Source of the DNA: Rhodomyrtus psidioides
Taxonomy: Eukaryota > Streptophyta > Magnoliopsida > Myrtales > Myrtaceae
DNA: 64,000 nt
Assembly: GCA_021437785.1 (NCBI GenBank)
Contig: JAILYB010000134.1
Location: 930,001-994,000, forward strand
Direction of reading: 5' to 3'
Part shown: positions 41,219 to 53,266 of the stretch, piece after piece
Position numbering within the stretch: the first letter of the stretch is position 1
Layout: the number at the start of each line of letters is the position of its first letter
Translations under genes and position numbers: made by a program
Notes under the pieces: model-generated
Told to the model about the DNA's origin: nothing
What the model saw: the letters and a program-made list of their open reading frames with translations, nothing else
Database searches by the model: none

Positions 41219-42024
41219 GGCTTCGTTTGTTTCGCGAAAATAACTTCCCGAAAAACATTTTTTAAATTTTTCGACGTTTGGGGACGAAAAATAATATAGT
41301 CCCAGAAAACATTTTTCTTCCGAAAGAAAAAACTCCTTTAAAAGTGAGGAAAATATTTCCCTCTTTTTGAGAAGAGGAAAACATTTTCCTCATCTTTCCT
41401 TCCTCTTATCTTTCACATCTTCTTTCTTTTTTATTTATTCTTCACTTTTATTTTTATGTTTTAATTGTTTTTTTTTCAAATTATTTTTTTTACTTCTTGA
41501 ATAAAAATTATTTTTTATTTTTTAAATTACTTGCTTATTTTTTTTTCTTTTTTAATTTATTATTCAGTTCGTCACTAGCCACAGGTGAGGCTCGCCTCGC
41601 CGGCTTTAAGGGAGGCCGGGCCAGATTTGGTGAGGCTTGGCCACACTCGATGTCGGTGATGCCAAATCTGGCCTCGCTCGCTCAAGGTCGAGAGTGAGGT
41701 TGGCCTCGTTAGATCCAGTGAGGCTCAGCCTAAGCTCACTGGCCTTCGTCATAGCCAGCGAACGGTTGAACAAGAAATAAAGAAGATAAAAAATAATTAA
41801 AAAATAATTAAAAAATAAATTTTAATTCCAAATAAAAAATATATTAGAAATTTTGAGTTATCTAATAATTTTTTTTAGGAAAATCAATTCTTAGACAAAC
41901 GACGGAAATAGTTTTCTTGTTCGTTTTTAAGTCTCAACCAAATACCAGAAAATATTGTTCCTGAAAATGACTTTTCGAAACATATTTTTCGAAATTATCA
42001 CATTTTTCGTGAAACAAACGAGTC
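41219..42024. mobile_element. PIF/Harbinger-like non-autonomous DNA transposon, 806 bp
   Basis: Left end GGCTTCGTTTGTTTCGCGAA and right end (complement) GACTCGTTTGTTTCACGAAA are imperfect terminal inverted repeats. They are flanked by TAA at 41216-41218 and 42025-42027. A TAA/TTA target duplication is the hallmark of PIF/Harbinger. The centre has GGCGAGGC-rich sequence (41585-41760) and AT-rich arms; no transposase is encoded. Confidence 0.8.
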
Positions 42025-42027
42025 TAA

Positions 42028-43856
42028 ATCACTCTCGGTTGTTCGACCTTTTTGTGGATACCATGATATGGATAGGGGTAAGACAGGATATTCAGATGTC
42101 CATCTCATCCGGATATTCCTTCGATGCGACGTCAACAACAAACATATGCAATTTGAGGACTTGTATGATTCGATGTGGAACGATTCTTATTTATTTCATG
42201 TTTGGATAGAAAGTAGGATGTGGGGTTTGGATTCCACGTGGGAATTGGATTGCTCCATCGGGATTCCATGTTGGAACAAAGCTGTAAAGAAGGGCAACTC
42301 CACCCACGGCGGCCGCCGCTGGCTGCCGGTTGTCCAGCAAGTCGCCAGCAGCTGGGAAGGCCAGATGGGCCTCGCGAATCCCGTAGTTCCCCCAAAGCCC
42401 AGAATGCGAATCGAGTCGATATTTCTGGGCTTTTGCGTTGGAAATGAAAGTTTGGTAGGAGTCAGAAATTTTGAAAAGTAGGTTGCGAATGCGAATGGAG
42501 GAATCGTCGCCGCGATCTACATGTCTCGTCTTTTTCAACCCACTGTCAGGACGGTTTACCTTCCGTATGGGGCCCGCCGCACACCGGCAGTTAGTCAATG
42601 GCCGTCTCTGTCCTTCAAGTTCAACCGCCGACCCCACAACTGACGCTTTTTCTTTGACCTACGCGTCCTTCGCCAGCGACCCACGGATTGAACACGGCAA
42701 CGGAAGTGGTGGGTCAATTTTTCGTCTGTAATTTATTTTCTTGGACAATTTTGTGTGCCGACGACCCATCGGCCAATCCCCATGTTGTGCTCGGGAAACG
42801 TTCCCTCGTTTTATCTTTCACCGAAATTCGCTCTTCGATTTTTATTAAGAAATTTTATAGTTCAATCCTCAAATAAATATGTACAGTGAAGGACAAATCA
42901 CATGGATAAGATATGGGTATAGATGAAAATGTATGAATTGATAGTGGGTTTGAGATCAACAAAAGGGCCAGATTAAGTTACAATACTGTAAGAAAAGCTG
43001 TAAATGAATTGGATGAAATTGATTTGTAGAAATTAAAGGTGCAAGAAACTGAAATTACGAATAAAGCTAAATTGCAAAGGAAATCTGATGTTTTTGTATG
43101 AGTTATTGATCTGTCGTGTTCCTTTTTCTAATGAGTATGTGTATCCCCTACGCCTTGCAATTGCTCGGGCGGTTACCATTTTTAAATCTTGAAATCTGGC
43201 GCCTTCAATAACCACCCCTTATTGTCCACGTTTTCCATGGCTTTTGTCCGCCAAAATTGATCTTCAATTGCTCCCACAATTTTGTATTTGAGTCTCTTGA
43301 ATAACTTGCCACGATCAGTTCGTGCCCGTTACTTTCGCTTCTTGCTCATCACTTCCCACCGACGTGACTGACTCGATTGATCCATTGCCTTCCATGTTCG
43401 CGAGAGCGAGCTCGCGCCTTTCGTCTATACGTGTTCTTTTGATGTGCGCGGTTTAAAATCCACTTCATGAATCGAAGTTCAGGGTTGATTTTGCGGAGAC
43501 ACCGGGTGATGGGTCGGGTCCTTTATGAATGGATAGGTTATGACTTAGTAAAGGGGGTCTACACGGGTGATGGGTCGGGTCCTTTATCTGTCTTTCAGTA
43601 ATGGCGTTCACGTCCTTGACTCATAGTTGTGATCACGCGTTACGTCTACATCATATTGCATGTTGTGCAAATAGCGCATACTCTCCAACTCCACGTCCCC
43701 CATATATAATCCAGATTCGCAGGTGGGAGAGCGATTTGCAGGTGATTCAGAAACTTTTGGTCGGTTGGAAAAAATCATATCGACGGTAAGGACTAGCGAC
43801 TTGGGACACAAAAATGCCCGTATAACCTTTTCAATCGTGTCCATCCCTAAAATGAA
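42028..43856. other. Intergenic region, no gene recognised
   Basis: Several open frames (42068-42481 plus, 42191-42637 minus, 42471-42731 plus) overlap on opposite strands and lack known domains. A short direct repeat (GGGTGATGGGTCGGGTCCTTTAT) occurs at about 43505 and 43565. Nothing else stands out. Confidence 0.45.
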
Positions 43857-44009
43857 GGAACCGGATTCACTAACACTGACCTTCAACGCTAGTGGTAACA
43901 TGAAATGAAATCCCACCGTCCATTCTCATCCGATGCTCAAGAATCCGTCTCGTCATCAGAAGGAGAGGGGAGGCAAAAAAAAATTGAGTGGCACATTTTT
44001 GAAACCTGG

Positions 44010-44070
<61 letters not shown>

Positions 44071-44102
44071 ATATCCATTTCCATGTTAGTGAATCCGGTT
44101 CC
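43857..44102. repeat. 19-bp perfect inverted repeat around a CT microsatellite; possible MITE
   Basis: GGAACCGGATTCACTAACA at 43857-43875 and its exact complement at 44084-44102 enclose 208 bp, including (CT)28 at 44012-44068. A small MITE whose interior gained a microsatellite is plausible, but no clear target duplication is seen. Confidence 0.55.
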
Positions 44103-44617
44103 TAAGAACAAATACTAAAATAATGCACTTGCTTGATTTTCTTAAAGAACGAATTGGCCCACAGGCATACACGACTAGCCTTAAAAGAGAATCAATTGGA
44201 TTGGGCGCAACTCGCCCTAAAGAGAAAATAAATGGACCATTTTGAGGGTAGCTCCTCAAGCCCATTGAATCGAAACTGTTATTTTTATTCAATGCCTGCA
44301 GTGGCAGCGTGCCAGGTTGCCAGCAGGCAGCGGCCACCCCGCGATTCAATTCTCTTCAGACGATAGATATGACATGATGATGAAACTTTTGTCTCGGTGG
44401 GACCGACTTGGCAGCAGATAAGTCATTTCGACCGTCGGCTTCGTTTGCCAGCCGTTGATTTCATTGTTGCTGCGGCGTCCCTTCGGCTGGGTATCAATCA
44501 AGGGTTCAGCTCCCACTTGCTTTTCTTTTCTTTTCCTTTTTCTTTTTCACATTTCTCGACCAAAATATGCAACCGTTAACATTTACAAAGAAAATTGAAA
44601 CTTTTCTTTTTCTTCTT
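44103..44617. other. Intergenic, nothing recognised
   Basis: No ORF with domain content, no RNA gene. Ends in a T/C-rich stretch next to the foldback element. Confidence 0.45.
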
Positions 44618-45831
44618 CTTTTGAGATGGGAATGATTGGTGTTTCTATGTTTGGGGCTTTTCCCAAAATAAGATTTAAAAAAATATAAAAAATTACCAAA
44701 TTAGGTGTAAAAAAAAATATTTCCCGTTTTGAGTGCCGCTCGATAGTCTTATTACCCAGCGGGCCTTGAGCAAGGCCCGTTAAGTCTCGCTTGGCACTCC
44801 AAGTGCCGAGCAAGATGTTGCTCGCTGCACTTTGTGTGCAGAGCTACCTACATACACACTTTTTTTTCTTTTAATTATTTTTTAATTTTCTTTTTTGTTG
44901 ATTACATTAGTTTTTTTCCATACGATTAAGTTTTGTTGAACACATTAGTTTTTATATATATATATATATATATATTTAAACACAACTAATTTTTTCCATA
45001 CGACGTATTTTTTTATTATTATTTTGTTTAACACATTAGTTTTCTTTTAATCATTTTTTTAATCACTACGTCGGTTTCGCCTTGCGCCTTCAGCCAACGT
45101 TTGACGCCGCCTTGTCGGTCCGCGGCCCATCGCCTTGCTCGTTTGTTTGCTCGCTCGTGCACCATGATGACGCGGTCACACGTTCTTTTTTTTTCATTGT
45201 TTTCTTTTAATACTAAATCAGATTCGAGGCGCATCATCATGATACACGAGTGAGTGAGGTGATCGGCCGTGGAGTCGATGCGCGTCATCGTGGTGCACAA
45301 GCGTGCAAATGAACGAGCGAGGCAATGGGCAGTGGAGCGACAAGGCGGCGTCAAATGTTGGCTGAAAGTGCAAGGCGAAGCCGACTTAGTGATTAAAAGA
45401 AAACTAATGTGTTCAACAACAAAAAAAAGACGTCTTATGGAAAAACTTAGTCGTATTTGTAAAATAAAATAAAAAACTTACATGTTCAACAAAACTTAGT
45501 AATATGGAAAAAAAACTAATATAATCAATAAGAAAAGAAAATTAAAAAATAATTAAAAGAAAAAATTTAAAAAAAGTATGGATGTTGCTCGGCACACAAG
45601 GTAGACCGAGCAACATCCTGCTCGCCTTAACGGGCCTGCCGAGCGGCACTCCAAAACGAGAAATATTTTATTTACACCTAACTTGGTAATTTTTTTAATC
45701 TTATTTTGGAAAAAAAAAATCCCCGAAATGTTTCGCAACGAAAGTTTAAAAAAAGTGGTCCCAAAATAAGAAAAAATTAAAAGCTGCCCCCACATAAATC
45801 ATGGGAGTCGCAATCATTCACATCTCAAAAG
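44618..45831. mobile_element. Foldback (long inverted-repeat) element, about 1.2 kb
   Basis: The left arm from CTTTTGAGATGGGAATGATTG and the right arm ending CAATCATTCACATCTCAAAAG are reverse complements over hundreds of bases. The arms include CCAAAATAAGATT, ATTACCAA-TTAGGTGTA, AGTGCCGCTCG, GGCCCGTTAA and the inner AAGGCG/CGCCTT blocks. The inner arms encode the same peptide from opposite strands (HERANKRARRWAADRQGGVK on minus, HKRANERARQWAVERQGGVK on plus). The whole element could form a long hairpin RNA. It encodes no transposase. Class is uncertain (MULE-like or foldback); target duplications were not resolved. Confidence 0.8.
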
Positions 45832-45936
45832 GTTCATCCCGAAACGATGATTACTCGTAAGAAGTCAAGGAAGCGAATTATACTCTCAATGGACACGAGG
45901 CTTGATTTCCCTCGATGATGCGATAGGGGGCGGCGA

Positions 45937-45969
<33 letters not shown>

Positions 45970-46604
45970 ACGCCGCAGCCTCGGCTGGAGACCGCGGAGC
46001 TCGTCTAGTTTGGTTCCGACAATCGTGCGGCTTCCGAGGTAGCCACGTGGGGCCCCCCCTGGGGATCTCCGGATGTGAATGCTCGTCGCGTCTGACCCCC
46101 GCTAACGCCGAAAACGACGCAATGGGATAAGTGATAACATACAGTTCAGTGAATATTCGGGAATCAAAATTAATTTTACGTGGCTCTCGACGGATCGTGC
46201 GGTACCAAAAAAGACAAAAGAAAAAGCGCGCTTTGAGATTTTCGCCTGTCGGCAGCGGTACGAAGAAAAATTATTATTTCACCTTTACGCTTTTTCTTTT
46301 TTTAAATACAAGATCTAAAATATAATCAGTGATTAAACAAAATGCAAAAAAAAAAAAAATGAAAAAAATCTGACGCCACGCTGGCACTCCACTTACGGAA
46401 CCTGTCCTTACTCCTCACTTACTCCTTACGGAAAAATTTTGGCGAGATAGGCGCCCCACCCAATTTTTGCTCGCTCCTTACAGTCTCTTCGTCTTCTTCT
46501 CCCTTTCTTCTTCCTCTCGCTCCTGTAATCCCACAACGTGTTCCCCCTCCCTCTCACTCTCTCTCTCTCGTCCTAACTCTTCGCTTTCATCACTCTCTGG
46601 ACCA
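45832..46604. other. 5' flank and leader of NCL; C27 homopolymer
   Basis: Holds a run of 27 C at 45943-45969 and an A-rich tract near 46340-46362. The last about 130 bp (from CAGTCTCTTCGTCTTCTTC, 46481) are duplicated at 60737-60843 ahead of the second NCL copy. They probably contain the 5' untranslated region and core promoter. Confidence 0.5.
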
Positions 46605-49600
46605 ATGGCCAATCGCCGCCCTTCCTCCCCGTCTCTCCTCCTCGCCCTCGCCCTCTTCCTCATCTCCATCTCCGCCGTCCGCTCTCGCTACGTCCTGCCC
46701 TCCGATCCAGTCTCCGACGGCCTCGATCTTCCGTTCGGCCGTGGGTCCCCGCTCTATTTCCCGCTATCGGCCTCGTCCGACTCCTGCGATGAGACCTACG
46801 GCTTCATGCCCTGCACGTCCACTTGGATCGGCAACTTGTTCCTGATACTGGTGTACGGTTACTTGATGTACACGGCCGCGACGTTTCTCTCGACCGGCAG
46901 CGAGATGCTGCTGCAGATTTTGGGGCCTGGGATCATCGGCGGGCTCATGCTGCCGATGCTCGGGGCATTACCCGACGCCATGCTCATTCTCGGTGAGTCT
47001 TGGTCTGTCTCGCATTTGCTGGGTGGCTTGTTTTTTGGGTGGGGTTCCTGAGAAACTTTGTGAAAATCAAGCGGTAACATCGCATTAGAGACTTTTTTTC
47101 AGTTGAGTGTCGAGAGTAGTAGAGTAAGTTATAGTGGACAGGAAACAGAGGACTCAGATTTACTGTTTTGACGTTTCACTGTATCTAAACTATTGCTGTT
47201 GCTTTTTATGTGATCGCATTTGCTCGTAACCTATTTTTACCTGATGCAATTGGAGGAGTACTGGAATCTGGATTTAGTTGGGTTATTTCTGCCGAAGATG
47301 TAGATGTAATTGTCTTGCTATTAAAGTAGCATCTCCATGTCCTGTACCTGCCTGGACCCTAATACACCCCCGCTACCGTAGTGAGATTATCTATAATCCG
47401 AAGGAAACCGCCGAGGTAGACTTTTTGGCTTTTACCGGCTACAATGGGACTAGTGGAGTTCAGTTCTGTAAGTGCTCTGTTTTCCGGGTCAGGATCCCAG
47501 ATCCAGATGGCAAAAAAGATTCGCACACTTGAAATATGGAGCGATTTGTACCTGGGGATTGTGCACCGCAAATTGGATGACAATATCAAGTTAAATAGAT
47601 TCAAGTGGCAGATGCTCGCTTGAGCAATGGAATAGGGGAAGGCATCTTCTTTTTCCCAGTTACGCATAGTAACGTATCCTTTGGTCTCTGTTGCATAGCT
47701 TTATGCCATTGCCCTATGTAGTAAATATGCTTGTGAGGATTACTCTAGTAATACTTCGCTCAGTTGCATTTCTGTTGTTGACCAATTCGGTTGGTTGCTT
47801 GCTTTCTAACATTCTAAACACTTGGCACTGTTTGCTGGGAGTAGTTTTCCTTGTCTTTTGTAAACAAGAACTTGATATTTCTTTCTCTATTGCTCATCAT
47901 GGGAAATTTCACCATTCCTGTGCTATGTGTAACGGTTCCTCCTGTTTTTGATGAATGATGATGCAATTTTTTTTATGATTGTAATGAAGCTCTTGACAAA
48001 TACTTTTCTTTATTGTTTTCTGCAGTATCTGGACTGTCTGGAAGCACAGAAACTGCGCAAAGTCAAGTCTCCGTCGGAATGGGCTTGCTTGCAGGTTCAA
48101 CTGTCATGCTTCTAACTGTCGTGTGGGGTTCGTGTGTTCTTGTTGGCAAGTGTGACCTGGATGGTTCAGGTGCTGTGGATAAAGTGGATACGAAGGGGTT
48201 CAGTCTGACAGGTTTGCCTTTTGCAAGCATTTCTCGATTATTTATACTTATTGGAGGCTCTTACTGTAAGATCTAACATTTTCCTCTTATGTGTATATGA
48301 ATGCCCTCTTTGTGTTTGCCTAATCAACCCTCCAGCAGCTTTAGCTGCTTACCTTTGAAAGGTTGCTTATGGGAGTTAAAACTTGCTAACTTCCAGTCCT
48401 CGCCCTTGGGGATAGAGGTTTTATTTGGTGGGGAATTTTTTTGAGCTTCTAATGTGAGTGGTCATTAACCAGTGGCAACGACATTCCCCCAAGCTGGGAA
48501 CCTCATCTAATTAAAGTTTAGATTGAATCATGCAGAATGCTGCCTCTACTGTGAATGAATGACAGCTTTGCAGCAATAGAAGTGATTATCAAGGAGGCTA
48601 CACTCTTCTGTGGCTAAATAAGGTTGCAGTGTATGACCCCAAAAATAATAATAATAATAATAAGGTTGCAGTGTAGGAAACAGGTTATGTAGGCCAGGTG
48701 CCTAGTTGGCTTTAGAAATTTTGAAGCGCATTTCCTTTTCAATTAGTAACATGGTCTTGCGTCGCTGGCATGCTGAAGGTTCTGCGGCCTTCTTAAATCT
48801 GTTTGACCATGTTCCACTGAGCTGAAGCATAGAAGTTGCGACTGTGATGCCTAGAGACTGCTCAACCCCCCTGTTTCTTAATTTGCATTGTTGTCTCTAC
48901 CGGTCTGTAACGGCTTATCATCTCACAGTACATGATAAACACAACACTTTCAGGTTCTGGTGTTACTACCGATGCATATACAAGCTACGCCGCAAGGATC
49001 ATGATTATCTCAGTTATTCCATTCATTGTTGTTCAGCTTCTGCAACTTATCAATTCAACATCAGGAAGGCATGTGGCAGTCTTGATAGCACTGATTTTGT
49101 CTGTGGTTCTACTGATATCTTACTGCCTATATCAGGTAAGGCATTGTGAATCGCTGTTCTTAACCCAGACTCTGCGACTCTGCCTTTTGTCATGCATTTC
49201 GAGTATATGTAGCAATCACAGAAGTACGAATGAATAAGGTGTGTTTTTATGTTGCCATGAATATAAATAAGGCTGTTTAGTATGAAAACTTAGCAAGCGA
49301 CCTCCATGTATGGTGGCTGGCCCCAACCAATTGGTTTAACTGAGTGGAAGGTGAACCTTCCCTGATGAACTTTTGTCCTAACAGCGAGATGTGGACGTCA
49401 TTCTTGTAGACTTGCCTTTTTCTTTTGTTGCATCGACGATCATGTATGTACGCGTAACTGCGTGGCTTCATGAGCAGGTGTTTCAGCCTTGGATCCAAAG
49501 GAGAAGACTTGTTTATGCGAAGCACAGGCATTTTATTTTCGGATTCTTAATACATGTAAAAAGGCATGCCCTAGGAAGGCTTATGACTGATGATGGTGAA

Positions 49601-50877
49601 GTCAACACAGAAATTGTGGATAGGTTAGTACTGGTGCTAAGTTAAATCCTTTGCTTCTGCTATATTGTCTCGGTGCCTCAACACATTTTTTGACAGCCTT
49701 TTCAAAACCATTGATGAGAACAACGATGGCTATCTCACTGCTAGTGAACTAAAAGCATTCTTAGTAGGAATCCGTTTTGAAGAGATAGATCTGGATCAGA
49801 AGGAGGCTGCAAAAAAGATCGTGAAAGATTTTGATACCACTAATGATAATCGTCTTTCAAATGAGGAGTTCAGAAAGGGTATCAAAAAATGGTTAAAGCA
49901 CGCGGTGCATTCAGGAAAAGGTTCCAGTATCAGAAATTTTGGCACAATGAAGTTTATTGGCGACGCTCACCATGTAAGTGACATGAGCAAGGTCCCACAT
50001 TCTTTATTAATTCGCTATCTAGTTTATTTAGATATTTTGAAGGTTCATAAATCTTCTGCAATCTTTTGTGCAGCAAGCAAAGGAAGAGCAGACACAATTG
50101 TTAGGGGCAGATCCAAGCGATGAGGTGGTTGAGGGTGTTGAAAATGCAAAAATGACCTCCTTAAAAGCAGTGGGGTTTATGGTTCTTGGAACAGTCATAG
50201 CAGCAGCGTTTGCTGATCCCTTGGTAGATGCGGTTGACGACTTCTCAGACGCCACTGGTATCCCCACTTTCTTCATTTCGTTTATTGCACTGCCCTTGGC
50301 TACCAATGCTAGTGAAGCAGTGTCGGCAATAATCTTTGCTAGTCGTAAAAAACAGAGGACATCATCACTGACATTCTCTGAGGTGCGCCTTTGACTTATT
50401 TCCATTTATCTTGACTTGATTATCGAAATATAGTTCAAATATCTCATAGATATCATTGAGCCTAAGATTTCTTTTCGGTGTGGACATTGGAATGATAAAT
50501 CTCGTCATCAGTCATTCCTTCAATTTTTTTATTTTATTTTATTTTTTTTATTAAGTTAGTCTCATGTTCAACAAGAATGACGATATGCTCGGTGAGCGGC
50601 ATCTCATCTCATTTGGTACATTGTGCAGTTATACGGGGCAGCGACTATGAACAATTTGCTCTGCTTAGCGGTCTTCTTGGCTCTTGTCTACATCAGAGGA
50701 CTGACATGGGACTTCACATCAGAAGTGATTGTAATTGTTATCGTTTGCATTTTGATGGGATCATTTGCCAGCTTCCGCACCACCTTTCCTTTGTGGACGT
50801 CGTCAGTGGCCTTCATACTTTATCCTTTCTCCTTGGCGCTGGTCTACGTTCTCGACTATGTCGTTGGTTGGTCATAG
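46605..50877 (+). CDS. NCL: NCL: Na+/Ca2+ exchanger-like protein with EF-hands
   Basis: Seven exons: 46605-46992, 48026-48211, 48954-49135, 49478-49623, 49697-49973, 50074-50382 and 50629-50877. All junctions are GT-AG with matching phases, giving 578 residues, close to Arabidopsis NCL. A signal-peptide-like N-terminus (LLLALALFLISISAVRS) is followed by the first membrane bundle with the alpha-1 repeat (LMLPMLGALPDAMLI, SGLSGSTETAQSQVSVGMGL). A cytosolic loop holds one canonical EF-hand (DENNDGYLTASE) and a degenerate one (DTTNDNRLSNEE, Asn at the Gly position). The second bundle has alpha-2 (FISFIALPLATNASEAVSAI) and ends VLDYVVGWS. NCL proteins sit in the vacuolar or other membranes and affect Ca2+/Na+ balance under salt stress. 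Exon 4 start at 49478 was chosen because VFQPWIQRRRL fits the family. The gene is intact and duplicated at 60844. Confidence 0.93.
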
Positions 50878-51573
50878 ATTTGTTCTCAGGGCACCTAGTT
50901 TTCTGTCATGTTCCTTTCTGGCTGTTCTATGTTTGGCGTTGGACATATTTCGGAGTAAGATTGCATCCGGACCTATTCCTTAGCTATACTAATCTGAGAA
51001 ATGGTGTTTTGTACTGAAAGGATTAAGAATTTTGCCATGTTGCTGAGATGTTGAATGAAACATTCTGTTTGCGGAATTACATTGGGATGCTGCTGCCTCC
51101 TCTTATTCATCCTCGTCGATTCATATGCTTGAGTGGAACTCTGTCCAAATAGTCAGAAGATGGCGTATGGTAATCCTCTTTGGTTATCTATTCCCTCCTC
51201 TGTTTGGGTGTATGCAGAGCGGATATAGATGAATGTGGATGTTTAATATGGTGACCTCGCCACTCCAGGAATTGAGGAGAGGATAATTGTGACCGCCATA
51301 CCATCGACCGCACGATTCATTATCCACCAATCAGACCAATTTGGCAGAAATAGCCCAAGAAAAGCAACATCCATCTCTTAACAAACACATCTACAACCCA
51401 ATCTCCGTTCTCCTTTTTCCACCTCATTTTTCAAGTCAGTACGCTCATTTTAGCATCGCATGGAACTATATGGAGCCGTCTTGAAGTTCATAGGGAATAA
51501 AGGCGATTCTTTTCTGAGGTTGCCACACTGACAAACGCGATGGCTCGCGATAACTTGTCTTGGCCACCCATCT
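50878..51573. other. Convergent intergenic region between NCL and the SPEAR-like gene
   Basis: Contains the 3' untranslated regions of two convergent genes. No ORF with recognisable content; no clear terminator can be assigned in plants by eye. Confidence 0.5.
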
Positions 51574-53266
51574 CTACAGCTTCAAGTCAAGATCAACGGT
51601 TCCATCTGCAACTCCGTTGCGAAAAGTAGTCACACTTGCAGTTCCTCCATCAGAATGCACCTTTGCCGGAGGGAGGAAGCTGTAGTAGTCGTAATTCCCT
51701 CGCTGATTTGTCCACCTCAGTCTCTTTTGAAATTTTGAATCTTGCTCACGACCCTTTTCACAGATGTAGGTAATCAAGTCGCGTTTAGAACCGCAACGGC
51801 AATGATGCGAACCATAAGTAGCTCGCTAAAAAATTTAATCTCACCTGACAGCGTGGTATCTCATTAGCCGGAGGTTCACTATCGGTAAAGGCTCCAGAAG
51901 CAAATGGCTGCTTGCTCTTGGTACTCGACCATGCCGACGCCAAAGTGGGAAGGCCTAATGTGAGGAACTCGTTGCTGAAAACTCCGTACTGTTTCTTACT
52001 TGGGATTGATTTCGCATCAGAAACTGAAGCTTGAAATGAAGAATACCTGCAACATAAGAAGCCCCAAGAAGCATCAAACATTTCCGACGAAGGAAACACG
52101 ACACTTGCTGTTTTGGTGAAAACAAATGAAAATGTACCTAAAACTCCCGGTCCCTGGTTCGTAAATCAATTCAGCTCCGTAGTCAGATGAAGCTGAGTCA
52201 TCTGACCTCCGGAGAGTATCGGCAGATGTAAGAAGCTTTAGGTGGACCGGAAATACAGGAAGTTTTTCTGAAGAGAACGGACGTGACCGCTTCAAGCCAC
52301 TTATCTACATAACAGGTCAATGAAACATATAGCGATTACTAATTCCTTTGTATGTGATGCATGGAATCAAGATGCGAATCCTTAATTGTTTCCCAAATAA
52401 TACGAGTCAAGAAACGGGTAATATATGCACGTTTATATCGCAATCACGAAGGATAGACTCATGTGGATACCCTCATCACTAATTGCTGAAGGGAAACTTG
52501 CTAGTCCTGAAATTTTTTGGGTGTAGCTGGATGCTCACTAAAGGAAAGCCTAGGATTATCCAGGTACTCGACATACCGTCTCTTCCTCCTGCTGGATGCC
52601 GTGATTGATTTGGTTTGAAGGGGGCTCCGTCTGAGAATTTAGAAGGAACGATGATGCAGTTGAAGACACCTTCACCTGCAGGATTCCCACTACATTAAAG
52701 TTCTTACACAAGCTTTCAACACAAAAGGAGAAAAAAAGACCAGAGGAAACTTAGCAAATCAGAAGTCACAAACTGAAATTTCCCTTAATAACAAGCCATT
52801 GCCTTACCATGGAAGAAGGTGGCGGATCATACTGGGGTAAACCCGACAAAGGCCAAAGATAGTCAGATTCACTAGGCAGGGGTAATTTTGAGAGCAAAGT
52901 GAATCGAGGTTCTATCCCACGACCATCCTCGGCAATGTGCTCACAAGAATTCCACACTACACGGTCGTTCCGGTTTGAATATGCCGTACCGTACTCAAGC
53001 CCACCATATCTTAAGGCGTTTGTCAATGGAACAGTGCCTTTCGCGGGGACCGACGTGTCGGGATCTGGATCTTGTGGAGGTGTTAATGTTGAAACAGCAG
53101 CAACAGATGCATGGTCCTTCTGTTGCTCTTCAATTCTGATCTTCTCCAACTGTGCCACTCCAAGTCCTCTCTGCGGCACTTTCTTTTGCTTCTGCTTTTT
53201 GGAAGACCCTGTCCTTATACCACCATAGCTACCGATGCACTCTGGATTCCTTTCTTCTTGTCCCAT
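51574..53266 (-). CDS. SPEAR: SPOROCYTELESS-like EAR-motif repressor (SPEAR/TIE family)
   Basis: Five exons on the minus strand: 53266-52808, 52675-52577, 52304-52138, 52046-51845 and 51753-51574 (the last acceptor is the least certain), 368 residues. The N-terminal SPL motif is present (KKVPQRGLGVAQLEKIRIEE, about residues 28-47), the signature of SPL/NZZ and SPEAR (TIE) proteins. The middle has LRYGGLEYGTAYSNRND and QTEPPSNQ. The C-terminus has RLRWTNQRGNYDYYSFLPPA and ends in the EAR motif VDLDLKL, which recruits TOPLESS corepressors. Family members bind class II/CIN TCP factors and repress their targets in leaf and ovule or anther development. No lesion is seen. The gene is convergent with NCL. 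The paralogue within the family (SPEAR1-4) cannot be fixed by eye. Confidence 0.88.

Noticed and set aside
43905..44118. Ser-Leu repeat peptides
   Set aside because: Translation of a CT microsatellite.
45028..45472. Basic proteins encoded at 45028-45354 (minus) and 45269-45472 (plus)
   Set aside because: They are mirror images of one another in the arms of the foldback element, so shared sequence reflects the inverted repeat and not two genes.
47278..48000. Open frames within NCL intron 1 (and 63244-63877) as extra exons
   Set aside because: Exons 1 and 2 join in phase to give the complete family protein; these frames match no part of it.
49385..49477. Alternative earlier start of NCL exon 4 after ACAG at 49384
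   Set aside because: It would insert about 31 residues absent from the family; VFQPWIQRRRL directly follows the previous exon in NCL proteins.
50577..51017. 146-codon frame overlapping the last NCL exon
   Set aside because: Shadow frame of a verified exon.
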